The translations under genes were made by a program, and so were the position numbers. The notes beneath the pieces are model-generated. The model saw nothing but the letters and a program-made list of their open reading frames with translations. It was not told the origin of the DNA and did not search any database. Positions 1 through 12,216 of a DNA stretch of 64,000 bases are shown one piece after another (positions within the stretch are counted from its first letter, which is position 1; each line of letters starts with the position of its first letter). The DNA is taken from the NCBI GenBank assembly GCA_037013685.1, contig CM072895.1, positions 7,352,463-7,416,462 of the forward strand. The letters run 5' to 3'. The DNA is from Acridotheres tristis (taxonomy: Eukaryota; Chordata; Aves; Passeriformes; Sturnidae).

Positions 1-2529
1 AGGAAGCAAACAGAAGCCAAATTACAGTGTGACATTGAGCTAATATCACAGAGAAGACATTATCTAAAAAAACCCACCAAAAAGCAACAAAATCTTACAC
101 GAGTCTATGAAAGACCCCATTGTAGTCTGAAAATCTGTGATTTAATTGCCTCCAGAGCAGGACTAAAACCTCCAAACTTAGGCTTACCCATATCATATTT
201 TTGTCTGGTTAGTTGATGGAAAGAACATTAAAATCTGTTTTCTAAGTAATGCATTGCATTTTATTTTCACATTTAAAAAAATTTGCATGGAAAGTATCAA
301 GATAGGAATGATAATTTATATTGTGTCTGAAAATTTTGTTTAATCTGCATGGGCTTGCTGTACATTGCTGACAGGGATCTGTGAATGAGGGCAAAAATGG
401 CTGAATATTAAGGACAAAGTCACCAGGCAGTGACAGAACAGGGAACAGAATAAAGGGCCAAGTCCTTTCACACTTGGAACAAACTGTTCCACTTAAAGGC
501 AGGGGAAGAATAAAACACTTAAGTGAATTACTAGGTGTGCTATAGGTTCTTTAGTGCAAGTTTGATAACAGCAGAAAAAGTTGTTTTACCTATTCCCTGT
601 GTGAAAAGATTTTACCTGGGTAGCATCCTCTTTAATCTATGTTGGAAAGTAAGGGTGGGAATGACACAATGACTTGTCTGATACTGGCATCACTATGAAA
701 TAAAATTCGTTTATTCAGAGGATCAGGTACCTTTGGAAAGTTCTATTGAAGTACAGAAGCAGAGAAGATACATTTCCACCTGATTTCAAGGATGTTAGCT
801 GATATTTATTAATGGCTTAAAAATTTCCTTCTTCCTCTGAGTGATTTAAAATATTTGCACAATTGAAGTTTTAAAATTTGTTCTAAATCTTCTGCAAATT
901 ATGACTCCATCAGCAAATTTGTTTTCAATTTGACCTGTAATGTCAGGTATCACTGCACTGATTCATGTTCTGCATCCAAGCAAGAAGACAAACTCTGGCT
1001 CCTTATTTTTCATTGACATTGTTTAAATGTAATAATTTCCAGCAGTCTGGTGCTGCTGTTTGTAATACTGAATGATATTTGAAAGATAATTCAGCTGAGC
1101 ATCTCACATCCTGCTAGATCCCATGTGAATTAAACAGTTTCACACTGTAGTCCAAAGAAACGTAATACTGACATGATGTTCTATACAAAAATCCACCAGG
1201 AAAGAGCAGTTTCACCAGCTTCCTGTGGATGCAGATATCTGTGTTATACAGACAGAGAAACCATGGCATATAGTGGGTATTTATTGAAGATCACAGTAAA
1301 TTAGCTCCAAGGGCCAGAAAAGGCCCCTGATCTTTTAATGTTTCCTCAAAAAATTGATACGTGTAGATTTTTTAAGAATGTGGGTTGGCAAATGACCATT
1401 CCCAATCTCACTATGGATTAATCACTGGTCTTGGAGACTGGAATTCAGTGTTTTATTCCTCATTATGCCTTTGGCAGCCTGTTTGGCATGTGACAAAGCA
1501 CTTCAGTTCTCTAGCAGTCATTTTTTTCTGTCTGTAACAAACTGCAGTTAATAATGGTTACTCAGTGTCTTGACATGTTTGAATTACATGGAAAAATATC
1601 TGAAAGAAATACCAGTTGATATTACTAATTGTTAGGCTTTTATTTTAATTATTGTTTGGATATTGGTAGAAAGTACTTCAAGCTAGAGGAAAAAACCCCT
1701 TCTTTTAGCAGAATAAAGCAAATAGAAAATGTGACAGATTAAAAGGTGCATTGCTAACAAGGTGTGGTAGCTTGAAGATAGCACACCAGAGCTGCTGGGA
1801 AAGGATGTTAAGGTGTGTCTGTATAGCAGACAGCAGTACAGAAACACTTGATTTCATATGATTTACATACAATCTTCCATTCAAACAATAATGAGACTAA
1901 AGCAGGAAAAATACAGATTTCCTGGGTTTCCTTATATCTACAAGGAAACCCGGTCAACGGTAAGAGCTAGGAGCTACAAAAACTGTTGTGTAGTATCAGT
2001 TATATCATATAATATTCAAGAGATTAGAGAACAGAGAAAAATGATTCCTTGCTGAAGGGTAAATAGACTTTTGATCTGCAAGAGAGTGCTTGAGCAGCTT
2101 TCTAGCCTTAGGAAATGACCCCTGATAGGTGAAATAATTTTTTTTTTGAAACCCATTCCCACATGATGGACTGTGCCCTGTGTATGATCTATTGTATTAG
2201 TGATTAAACTCATCAGCATTCTGACACTTCTGGAAGAAGTAGGAGAATAGGACCTGGGAATTGAACTGGAATATTCAGGTCACTTAATAGCATGCTAGGA
2301 TATACACAATGAGGCTATTTATGAGTACTTGTTTATGTTGCTATTTATGGGTATTTATTTTATGAGTGCTCGTACAGGTGGTGATTTCATTGCATGAAAG
2401 AAAAATCATGTGTAAAAGTTTGTTAATCTAGGGAAATTTGCCCAAATCTCATTTGATTTGAATGTAGATCATTGGTACATAGGCTTTTTGAAGGCACTGC
2501 ACAGATCAAGTGACATATTCTTTCTACAG
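1..2529. other. Non-coding, unique AT-rich DNA
   Basis: Apart from the hairpin at 1922-1953, I see no gene, repeat family or regulatory site that I can support. Stops are frequent in all six frames. A degenerate duplication of 'gctatttatgggta' words lies at about 2322-2356. Confidence 0.7.
1922..1953. repeat. Hairpin-forming inverted repeat, 10-bp perfect stem extended to 12
   Basis: 'GGGTTTCCTT' (1924-1933) and 'AAGGAAACCC' (1942-1951) are exact reverse complements around the 8-base loop 'atatctac'. One G:U pair and one C:G pair extend the stem outward to 1922 and 1953. It lies in unique AT-rich sequence with no recognised gene. No function is assigned. Confidence 0.75.
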
Positions 2530-2592
2530 GACTTTGAAAAATCGAAAAATATATTCACTCATATGCAGGAAACAATGTGTTCCAATGATGAT
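2530..2592 (+). other. Candidate coding exon, 63 bp, phase 0
   Basis: The acceptor 'tattctttctacag' ends at 2529 and a weak donor 'gat|gtaaat' follows at 2593. The 63 bases between give 21 uninterrupted codons in phase 0, starting 'DFEKSKNIFTHMQ'. The frame also continues open beyond the donor, inside a 121-codon open stretch (2458-2823). No family is recognised. Strong acceptors followed by short open stretches are frequent in vertebrate DNA, so this is only a candidate. Confidence 0.15.
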
Positions 2593-5500
2593 GTAAATTT
2601 TTGTGTCTTCTGCCCAAGTAGTTTCTGGGTGAAAAAGAACACTATTCTCACCTTTATGGAGAAATTTCCTTTTTTTCTTCCTTGCTTGATTGTGATGCCT
2701 GTACCACTGGAGAGGATGCTGAGGACACTGGGGGAAGTTGTTCAGTCAGAGGGCAGAGTACCAGTGGACTTACTGATTTCTACAGTGAGCATAAACAGAA
2801 AGGAACCCCTGATAGTAATTTGAGAGCAATGCTTAATGTCTCTGGTGATGGTATGAGACTGGACTTACCAATGCTGTAATTGTGTGACTCTGACGTGTTT
2901 CTGTATCATTTTCCAAATGTTAAAGGATAACTGGGGTAACTTGCCACATCTCTGTTCTGCTGGAGGCTTCTGTGAAATACTTTCTTGGTGAAAGTTTGAA
3001 GTTTCTTATGTATTCTGCCATTGTCTAGAGTGCTGACTGTCTGTATCTAGGACAGTGCACAGATCTAAAAGTAAAACCTCAGAAAAGAGGAAGATTCAAT
3101 ACTTCAGTGAGAGCAGCCTTTCTTAGCGAGGAGAGTGAGGGACAGATAGCCAAAAAGAGAAGTAGAAAAGAGAAGGCAGGCAAAATAGTCAGATATGGAA
3201 CATTACAGTAGAAAAGTCTCAGTCTGAACTTTGAAGATGGTCAAAGAAGGGGCTTTGCTGAACACATGGAATTTCACAGACAGGGCCCTCAACTGAAAAG
3301 TCCCTGCTCTGAACTTTACCTTAACCAGTCTTAATTTCCTTTCAGACAGCAAGAGAGAAACACATCTGAAGATATTACAGCAGTGGCTTGTGTCTAGTAT
3401 TTGGTACTGGGGTCCAGTGCTCGGATGAATGTCTGTCTGAGTTATCATCCTGTAAGTTTGGAATTTCTGGAAGCTTTAACTGGCCTTTTGTGCTTTTATC
3501 TACGTATGTATTGTGTGTATATGTATTTAGGTATGTATGCATACTACTTCACCAAAATATGCATCTATCCAATGTGCTTTCCTTGTGGATGTGGATTTCC
3601 CCCTCCACATTGTTGCACCATTTCATGCAGCAAGCTCATTTGAGACTGAATTCACCTGGTTTATGAAAGATTCTTCTTCTTGTTGCTCTTTGTGCTTGGA
3701 CAGGAGTGCACTGGACCTACTTCCCATGACACTTAGTGTATGTTATGAATGACGTATTGTAATGCTAGTTTAAGCAAATTTATATTAAAATATACCAGTG
3801 GGGGAAAGAAATGGGGAAAATTATCCATGTGCTGTACAATCCAAAGTGAAGCCCCCTCTATTTAAAATGCCTTTGATCTGGTTAGTGGTAGTGTTTCAAA
3901 GGCAAATGGGAAGAGAAGCAACAGTGAATTAAAGATTTGAAGAGATAAAAATGGTAATTTATAGGTGAGAAAGACTGATTAGAGATGTTGTTACTTTTTA
4001 GTTAATGAAATGACCTATCTAGTCAAATTGGATAATTCCCGTAGTGAGATATTTTTTCTTTATTGTCAGTTTAGCAGAATCTCTCTCTTTCCTTAGTGAA
4101 AACGAAATGGCAATTTTAGCATTCTTAATTGGTTTGGTTCTTTTCCATGGTAGCAAGTGAACTGAAAAAATACTGCTTGTGAACAGGTTATGAACTTCAG
4201 TCTAAAGCCTGTGCAATGTCGACATCAAATAAAAAGGTGGCTAATGAAACAGTCTTCAGTTTCTAATTTCACAGAGGACTGATGTTGCTTTAAGGTGTAG
4301 TTCCTGCATGGAATTCATGCAGTGAATGAACATTAGTAATGAGAAGCAGAGATAATTTGTGGTTGAATGGTGTGTCTGTACTCAGAGTGGCACAATGCAT
4401 AGCCAAAACTATATATTATACCAAATTCCATTGAAAGCAATAGTAAAAGTGTAGTGAAATGTTAAAATGACTTCTTTTAAATAATCTTTTTGTTCCCAGA
4501 TAAATCTGCAGGTGAATTAAAACTAAAGTATAGCACACTTGCAGTGATTCATAAGAAAGGTACGCATTTGAGGGGAAACAGAAAATATTAACAGCAAGTT
4601 TTTAATATAGCAACTTTACCTGTGGTCAGAGAGGTAAATTAAGTAAATTTTGCTGTAGGTGTCTAAGTGGATATTATTGAAAAACCGATAAATCTGTCTG
4701 AAACAAAAGCTAAGATTTTTGCAGCACAACTGTTCGTCTTGGTAACTAGATGTGGTGTCTCTGGTCAGACTTCAGCGAGATTTTCGTTCTGTTTTGGCAC
4801 GTAGCTCATTTCTCTCTGATGTATTAAAAAATTCATAGCAGAAATGATCTCCTCCATCATCTGGAAGCCTTTGCTCCTGATGGGCTTTTCCCTCTCTGCA
4901 CGTGATACTGAAGTTTAAACCTTTTATTTCTCTTGTCACACCTGCTATCTCTGCTTCTGTCCATTATATCATTCTTTTAAATTCATATAATGTTCTTATA
5001 GCTTTGTGTTACAATTTTCTTCCTTTTCCCCTCACCATACCTCTTTTATTACAACCCTTTCAGTGGATTATTCATCCAAGAATATGGCATTGCTAGCAAC
5101 CAGGTTGCTCCATATACTTCCTTTTCTTAGGAGTTTTAGAAATATAAACGAAGGATTAAAAAATTACATTCAAATACAGAAATTGATTCTGGAAACTCAC
5201 AGGGGTAACATTTTTTGGGTGCACATATGTAATCTGACGTTCTCTGGGTCACAATATTTTTTGTAAGATTTTTTTTCTTTCTCTGGAAACGGAACATTTG
5301 AATTTGAGCTGCTTTTGTCACATAATGTCTTCTCCCAATAGTTTGTTCTCAAAACAAACTGTAGTTGAGAGTTCTTTACAGCTCATTGTAGGGAGTTATC
5401 TTGTGGATTCTGAAAAATAAATCAAGTTTCTGGCAACAGAAGGAATAAATGTGCATCTGTGCAGGTGAGTCCTGCATTGCTGCATTGTCATAAGCCATTA

Positions 5501-8398
5501 TGGCAATGCTGATCTGGTAAACTTGAGAGAAAGAGCTGTCATCAGGAGCTGCAGCAAATGAGACAGACAGCAAGTAGTCACCAGCCATCCATTGTCTGTA
5601 GTGCTGTGACAGGCTGGCATGTTTAGATTGTGGGAGGAAACTACACTTTTGTAACCTTCAGTGCACTTACCTAACCTCCAAGTGCAGGTAGGCCAGCTAA
5701 AAAGGCAGATTGTTCCTTTCCCAGTGCTCGTCTCACCTACACATGCCTGGCTCTGCCAGTCTCTCACAATAAGACTCAGTAATGCTGTTTCTTTATCCTT
5801 TTTGTTTTGATAAAAAAGGAATAGATTGATAATACTGTTTATTTTGAAATGTGTTCCTTGCAGTATTAAAGAAGATTAATTCTGCCTTCTTGTTGCCTCA
5901 ATACTCGTATAGCCATGGGAACTGAAAAGAAAATACCATTTGTATCAATCGGATTTTTTGTAAATGGATTTGTTTTTCATGTTATGATTTGGCAGAGAGG
6001 TGTTGTCAAGATATCTGATTTATGTGTTTTAGTAACCTAGGGAAGGCTCATCACTTCCCTAATTTAACCAGCTGAGAAAAAGTTGATCTGTTTGCTGAAG
6101 AGTAAGGGGTTATTTGTAGGTTGGTTTTCTTTTTTTAGTTGCTGTTTTGTTTGTTTGTTTGGGTTTTTTTTTGGGGCATGAATATCTGAAAGCACTGCAG
6201 CTTTTAGAGTGATTGGGTGATAAAATGTTCTGTACAATATAGTGTTAACAGAGAAGAAAGGAGCTCACACATCCTTTAAAGCACAATTGTTCTTGCTCTT
6301 CATTCTGACTCTCTCTTGGCCGCACATACGAGTGAGGGCAGCTCAGGACCTTTCCTATAAAGCGATTTTACCTGATGGATGTTAAAAATAAACCTTTTGT
6401 AGACACCGTGCTGAAATTCTTACAGATCATTATTTTATTTTAATTTTTTTTTTTAACATGAGAAATAAGATTGAAATGCATTAGAATGTGTTCAAGGGCC
6501 TTTTTATGTTGTCTGATACTACACCAGCCTCCACCTTAGATACCGAATCAAGAGTTGTGCTTGGTCTCCTGCAAATCATACAAGGCAAAATAGACTTGGA
6601 GCACAAAAGGTGTTTTCTTTTTATCTGTACAGTGTAACTCCTGACTTCAGGTTTCACTGTGGATTCTAGTAAATAATCTCAGTATTTTTTCATTGCTTAA
6701 CTTGCCAGAAATGTAAAAGTGTTTGAAAAGAAATATTTGAAAATGTACCTGTGTATTTTTTCATATCTGAGAGCTGCAGTTTTTCAAAGCCTTGAGGAAA
6801 TCATGCAAATCTGCATAATATGTGTAAAAATGTCTTCTATCTCAGGGCCAAACTGAGACCCACAAAATAAATGACTTTCAGAGTCATGCTGTGACTGGCA
6901 AATAAAGTTTTTGGAAAGCCATGATTACTACTTAGTTGTTTGGTTGGGTTTTTTTAATGAAAAAACCTAGTAAATGGAGTTCAAGAACTGAGTACCTTTG
7001 GTTGATTTAATAAAAAATGTTTTCCCTGTCTCTTCAGTGTAATACACTCGGGCATGTCCCTTTCTCCTACTTTTTCTTGTACTGTTTTAGATTAGTTGTT
7101 CATTTGGGAAATGCTCTTTCTACCTGTGTTTGAACAGCAGCTAAAACACAGAGCCAGAATCCTGCATGTGGCATTGAGGGATCAGTGTAACAGAGAATCT
7201 TACAATGGTGATAACAATGGCTGAGAGATGTCTCCTATGATATTCTTGCAGAATTCCCTCTAATTTTGATTTACAGGGACAAACTATTGCCTCATTCCAG
7301 TTTGGGAGGTTTGGGGGCTCAGTGATGGGACCAGCAGTGATTGTGGGTACGTGGGCAGGGGACACCATTTGTCTGCACTAAAATTTACAGCTGAAAGAAT
7401 GAATTATTGATCTGTATGGATCTTCTCTGCAAGCAGAGAGCTCTGCATCCTACACATGAATGTTCCTTGCAGCCTCCTCCTGGTGATGATTGGTGGTGAG
7501 GGGCAAAGAGAGAACAGTGTGAAGGATGCCTGAGTCTCAGAAGAACCCAACTGAATCAACATTAGTTTTCCTCCTGTTGTCTTGCCTGACCTGCAGACCC
7601 ATTATGGTAGTGACTGATGTCTGTGAACTCGGATTTTTAGCTAAGTCATGGTGTCTGTTCAGTGTGAAGGATTAAGTCATGACCTTCACAGGTAGCAGGG
7701 CCTCTAGTTTACACTGCCTTTCTACCCGTGGCTGTAATTGTGCATTGTCAGGCATCTCAGCCAGCAGGGCTCACTTCAGAACACAATAAATCAGCTTTAT
7801 GATACTTGTATTGAATAATATTATAGAAAATGTTTTCTTTCTAATGATGGTTTTTGGGAAAAAACCCCACCAAATCCAAAACAAACCTCCAAACCTCAGC
7901 AACACACAGCAATTGATCAAGAAAAATAATGACTAAAACTTCATGGGAAAGAAACAGTCAGGATGTGACCTTGTTGCCTTTGACATTTCTGTTGAAAATA
8001 GAAAGAATCTGTGAGCACTGTGTCATTTATGCAGAGAGATGACAATTACCCTGACTTATATAGGCATGGATGCTACTTTGAGGAGATTAGATGCTCCAGA
8101 CTATAGGAAGTACTATTTTTTAAAAAAAATTTGCAACTTTCTACTTGAATATATATTTTTTTTGGCTTGGATGAGAAGAGGATTGCTATGAATATTTATA
8201 ACAAATCACTCCTATCAGAGGACACATTAAGTCTTGCAGCATAACAAAACTGAATTACCATGAAATAAACTTTCTTAATTAAACCAATTAAATTTCTTCC
8301 CAGCATGTAATTTAGAAACTCTGATAAACCCTGGTTGAAAAGGTTTGTTCTAGCCTTAAGCTGGCCTAAGAAAGAGTGAACATCTGGCCTGTATATGA
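2593..8398. other. Non-coding, unique AT-rich DNA
   Basis: No supportable gene. A strong acceptor-like site ('taatttcctttcag' at about 3345) is followed by a donor ('cct|gtaagttt' at 3450). The segment between them has stops in every frame, so I do not list it as an exon. An 8-bp foldback ('agtttgttctcaaaacaaact') lies at about 5341-5361. Low-complexity T/G runs occur at 6144-6173 and about 6941-6957. Confidence 0.65.
6144..6173. repeat. (TTTG)n and T/G-rich low-complexity run
   Basis: Three to four TTTG units followed by 'ggg' and a run of T. A similar tract is at 41025-41056. Such tracts are common in bird non-coding DNA. Confidence 0.85.
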
Positions 8399-8416
8399 AA
8401 GGCCTATTTAGGCCTT
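8399..8416. repeat. 18-base palindrome in a GGCCT-rich patch
   Basis: 'AAGGCCTA' (8399-8406) and 'TAGGCCTT' (8409-8416) form a perfect 8-bp inverted repeat with a TT spacer. The preceding 60 bases repeat related words ('ccttaagctggcctaag', 'tctggcct'), so the patch is locally self-similar. There is no gene context. Confidence 0.65.
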
Positions 8417-8937
8417 AGGCAGTGTGCAAAACATGAGCTGCTGTCCACGGCACTGAACACTTTGAGTGGCCCCAGGGCTTTGCTAAAGGACAGTGGCACC
8501 ATTAGGGCACAATCACGTTTATGGAATATGCTGTAACTCAGATAAGTGAGCCCTCAGACTTCTACCACAGTTCCTGTAGCTGAACCAGAAGTATTTCTGC
8601 TTCTTCACATTCTTCACATTTTTGTTTGTTTACCAAAACAGATGTGTCTTAAAAAAAACTAAAATAAATTACCACTTTCTAAATGTTGATATGGACAAGC
8701 AGTATGACTTTTTATGAAAGAAGGAAAAGGAAAGACAATCAGAGAAAGCAAAGAACTGCTAAGGGCTTTAGGCTTTAGAAAGGAGGTATCATCCCCTAGT
8801 TCACAATTTCTTGCTTGTTTAGGAGCAAATTTTTGTCAAGAGAGAGGAAACTTGGAGGTAAATGCAGGGACACTTGAAAAATATGCTGTCATCTAAGATT
8901 GAAACATAATGTGACAACCAGTATCCTGCTGCCTTAG

Positions 8938-9061
8938 GAAGGAGCTGAATGTCTTCAATGAGGAGATGCAGTGCCTCAAAAAAGAAATACTTGTACGTGG
9001 AAAACACAGTGTGCACAATTTATTCTCAGAAGAGTCACATACATGTGCACAAAACCTTGTG
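8938..9061 (+). other. Candidate coding exon, coiled-coil-like, 124 bp
   Basis: A fair acceptor ('cctgctgccttag' ending at 8937) precedes 124 bases whose frame from 8939 is open for exactly 41 codons up to a strong donor ('gtg|gtaagtg' at 9062). The translation begins 'KELNVFNEEMQCLKKEI' and continues with 'SEESHTCAQNLV'. The first half has the charge pattern and hydrophobic spacing of a coiled coil (L, F, M, L and I at heptad-like positions). The exon would be entered with one base of a split codon and would end in phase 0. The same frame stays open past the donor to 9241, so the open frame alone is weak evidence. I do not recognise the protein. A pseudo-exon is the main alternative. Confidence 0.25.
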
Positions 9062-10739
9062 GTAAGTGAGAGAAGCAGCTCTTACAGCAGGCTGCAGTCT
9101 TGCTCATTAGGATGTAATAGTGCTGGGAAAAAAGTCTGTCAGCATGCCAGGAACATTTCAGAGGAGAACTGCTACAATGGTCGCCTCTTCCCTAATCAGG
9201 AGATGGAAGGGGTGAAAATCCTTCTCCCGGTAAATCCGTGATACATTTGATGAGGAAATAGTCTGGTGTCTATAAACTCACCTTATGCTGTTCTTAGAAC
9301 CATGGAGGTATTGAAATGCAAAATGCCTGGAACTGCCAAGGCTGATGAATGATTTACAAGTATCTTTCATTAATTTCCATCTCCCAGCTTACACTGAAAA
9401 ATACTGTCTCTTTCACTGTTTCTCAGGATGGGAAAATCATCCTCTTGCTCAGAAATAAACACAGACGTTTTGAAGAAAATAAGAAATAAATCTTAACAAC
9501 TCTACTGTTGTCTATTTCAGCTTGTTAAGTTTAGCAAATGCCTGAGACAAAATACAGTTGCATAGTCCAAAACTATTCCTGATGTAACTTGACATGTCTT
9601 AATATAAAAATATTTTGTGTTTTACCAGTCTATCTTTTCCCCATGAAATGTTGTCAATGATTTTCTTCAGCAAAACCAAGGTCAGTTCTTTGCTGTGGAT
9701 TTTTTTTCTTTTTTAAGAAAGGCTAGTCCTGCTTTGAAGCAAGCTGAAGTAAATACATCACAAACCATTCTGTAGTTGATGGATTCCTGTGCTGCTGTAT
9801 TTGAAAACCTTGTATTTATTACTGGTTGGGTCATAATGCTGTTTAAACGTTATGGAAGAGTTGGTTTCCATGGAAGGAAAGAATCTAGTGTGTACTTTGT
9901 TTCACTGACCGAATTATTGCAGCCAACCTCATGGATCATAAAATAATTGTATACTGTCTAATTAAGTAAGCTTTATTAGTTATGGTGGCTTTGGATTCCC
10001 ACTTCTGATCTCTTTCTTTTTCCTGAAGTCTGCTGTGAAGCACCTTTGATAGAGAAGCTAAGGTGCATGCAGACATCTTGAAATAGAGGCAGATACCTGA
10101 AATGGCAGTAATCATAATTTCTATAAAAGATATCTTGGAGAGCACAGGAAATAGATATAAGAAGGGAGGAATGGAAAAGGGGGCTACATAGGTAATTCTA
10201 ACAGATGCACAGTAACATGGCCTAAGCCCCCATTGCTTCTTGTCCATGTTGGATGCTCTTGACAATTCTCTCTAGCCCATCTGCCTACTGCCTTGGGTGT
10301 GTCTTTCCTTCCCCTTCTTTCCCATTTCTGGCTGATGCTGACTTCTGTGCCCATCATCAAGAAACCTGTCCTCAACCATTCTCTTGAAATGTTTTCACTC
10401 GTCTCATGCCTTTCTATGACTCCAGTATTGTCTCCCCTCCCAGTCTTTACAGAACTACCATGCAGGAAACCATTATTATTTCAGTCATGTGATAATGGGG
10501 GAGTTCAGACAGAGAGAGCAGGTGAATCCTCTGATGTACCCAGTAACCTAAGTCCCACCAAGGTGTGTTTTGAAAAGGCCACAGCACAGGCAGGAAGTGT
10601 TGTTGGGAATTTTTCTCCTGGAGTTACATCCTGGCTCAGAGTTCAGTTCTAACCAACTCTCAAGCAATAGCTTATTGGCCAGATTGCCATATCCAGCCTT
10701 CTTGAATTTTCTGCTTAGTTCTTAAGTCTTCTCAACATT

Positions 10740-11060
10740 TCAGCTTCTCTTGGCACTTACTCCATGCTTTCCTCATCCCTACTTAGCAACTCTTTCTTCC
10801 TTAGTTCCTCCTTTTTCCTGTTTTTCTGTTTTATTTATTTTACCATTTTTAAACTTTGCCTGCTTTCTCTCCAGATGATATTGTCCAGTTGTATAATTTC
10901 ACCTGCTATTCTCGCCCAACTGAGACACAGCTCTATTTCTCTGCTCCTGACTGCTCTGCATCCAGTTCCATCTCCTTGTTTCTCTCTCTGACAATTGCTT
11001 CTGGGTATCATGCCATCAGCTTAGACTTAATTGTGTGCCTTTCTTTCTCCATCTTCTCTG
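10740..11060. repeat. Pyrimidine-rich block
   Basis: C/T-rich on the + strand over about 300 bases with many 'ttcctcc', 'ttctctc' and 'ctctc' words. The low frequency of purines removes stop codons and produces overlapping open frames in several registers, none of which looks like a protein family. A purine/pyrimidine strand asymmetry of this length is notable for structure (triplex or H-DNA potential) but common in vertebrates. Confidence 0.6.
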
Positions 11061-11812
11061 TGCACATCATTGTCGACAATGACAATATTGGCACCATCAC
11101 GGCGACTTACAACCTGAGGCAGGTTGTTTTTTTAGATTGTTTTCTTCCTTGCTGCAGTAGACAAGTCCTGTATAAAAACATTTGCAATTAACAGTTGAAT
11201 ACATGAAACTGTATGAAAAGGGGAGTGAACTGACACGGTATAGCAGAGGATAGTGCTGTCATGCCACTTAAATTCAGGAGATTATGCCTGTGGCAGCTGT
11301 GGTCAAAGAGAGAATTGAAAATGTGTTAAGTATGAGGACTTTAGACACGTTATTTAATTTAAGACTTTGGGAAGACAAAGTCAAGTGGTTTGATGTTACA
11401 CATAATGTTGTTCTAAACTGAGCAACAAGCAATAGAAGAACAGGTATGAATTTGATTCCAGTAGTTCTTGTCCTTGCTAACTAATTCTGAGCATTACATG
11501 AGAAGGGTTAGGGTGTTGTTTTATTTGTTTTTTCTAGACTTGATCTTCATTTTATGAACAAACATTTCAAATAATGTAAGTTCTAAACTGTACCTCTGAA
11601 CACACTACTTCAACCTCAACGAGCTGGGTGTGTGTTCATAACAAGAGCTGAATTTGTCTTGACATCTTGTTTGGAATATTTCTAATCAAATATTAACATT
11701 AGCACTGCTACATGCCTCTGTTATTTCCTTTATCTTTTCATTTAGTCCCACAAGCCTTCTCTAGATAAGAATAACACTAATGCATTACTTAAGAGGGTTT
11801 TTTTATTTTCTT

Positions 11813-11826
11813 CTTTTTTTTTTTTC
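11813..11826. repeat. Poly-T tract
   Basis: About 13 T preceded by interrupted T-rich sequence. No associated retroelement body is recognised on either side. Confidence 0.85.
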
Positions 11827-12216
11827 CTGGAAAGCTTAAATAATATAGAGCCCAGTCTGAACATACTCCTTCAGAAGAAGCATCCTTAAAATGCTCCTAG
11901 AAGAGACAGACCCCATGGAGGCTGACTTCACTGGCTTATGTATTTGTCAGCAGTGATACAGGAAGGACTCAGCACTGACAAATAACTTTAACATATACAG
12001 CTAAATCACTGTTTTATTGGGATTATGTGACAAAATTGAAAGTAAAGCAGAATGTTTGATGTTGCCATAAATCTTTAATGAACGTTCCATGTTTTTGTGA
12101 TGTGTCAGACAGTCAAATGCAGGCCTTCTTTCCTTACACTAATAAGGAAGCAGAGATGAATCACGCATTTTAACTGTGGACAAAAAAGAGAGAAAAAAAA
12201 ATCAGAGTTATATTTA

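Larger units (their letters stand above)
9062..12216. other. Non-coding, with the pyrimidine-rich block
   Basis: Contains overlapping chance-like open frames at 9936-10652 and in the C/T-rich block. The segment 11060-11120 is odd for carrying three CpGs and a 'GTCGACAATGACAATATTGG' word just before 'gaggcag|gttg'. See findings. No protein family is recognised. Confidence 0.6.

Noticed and set aside
3346..3449. Exon between a strong acceptor and 'gtaagttt'
   Set aside because: All frames carry stops, and the frame open longest stops after 26 codons before the donor. Kept only as a note in the region entry.
8938..9061. Similarity of the candidate exon peptide to leucine-zipper protein 2
   Set aside because: Only generic coiled-coil resemblance. 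A bird orthologue should be far closer, so no gene symbol is given.
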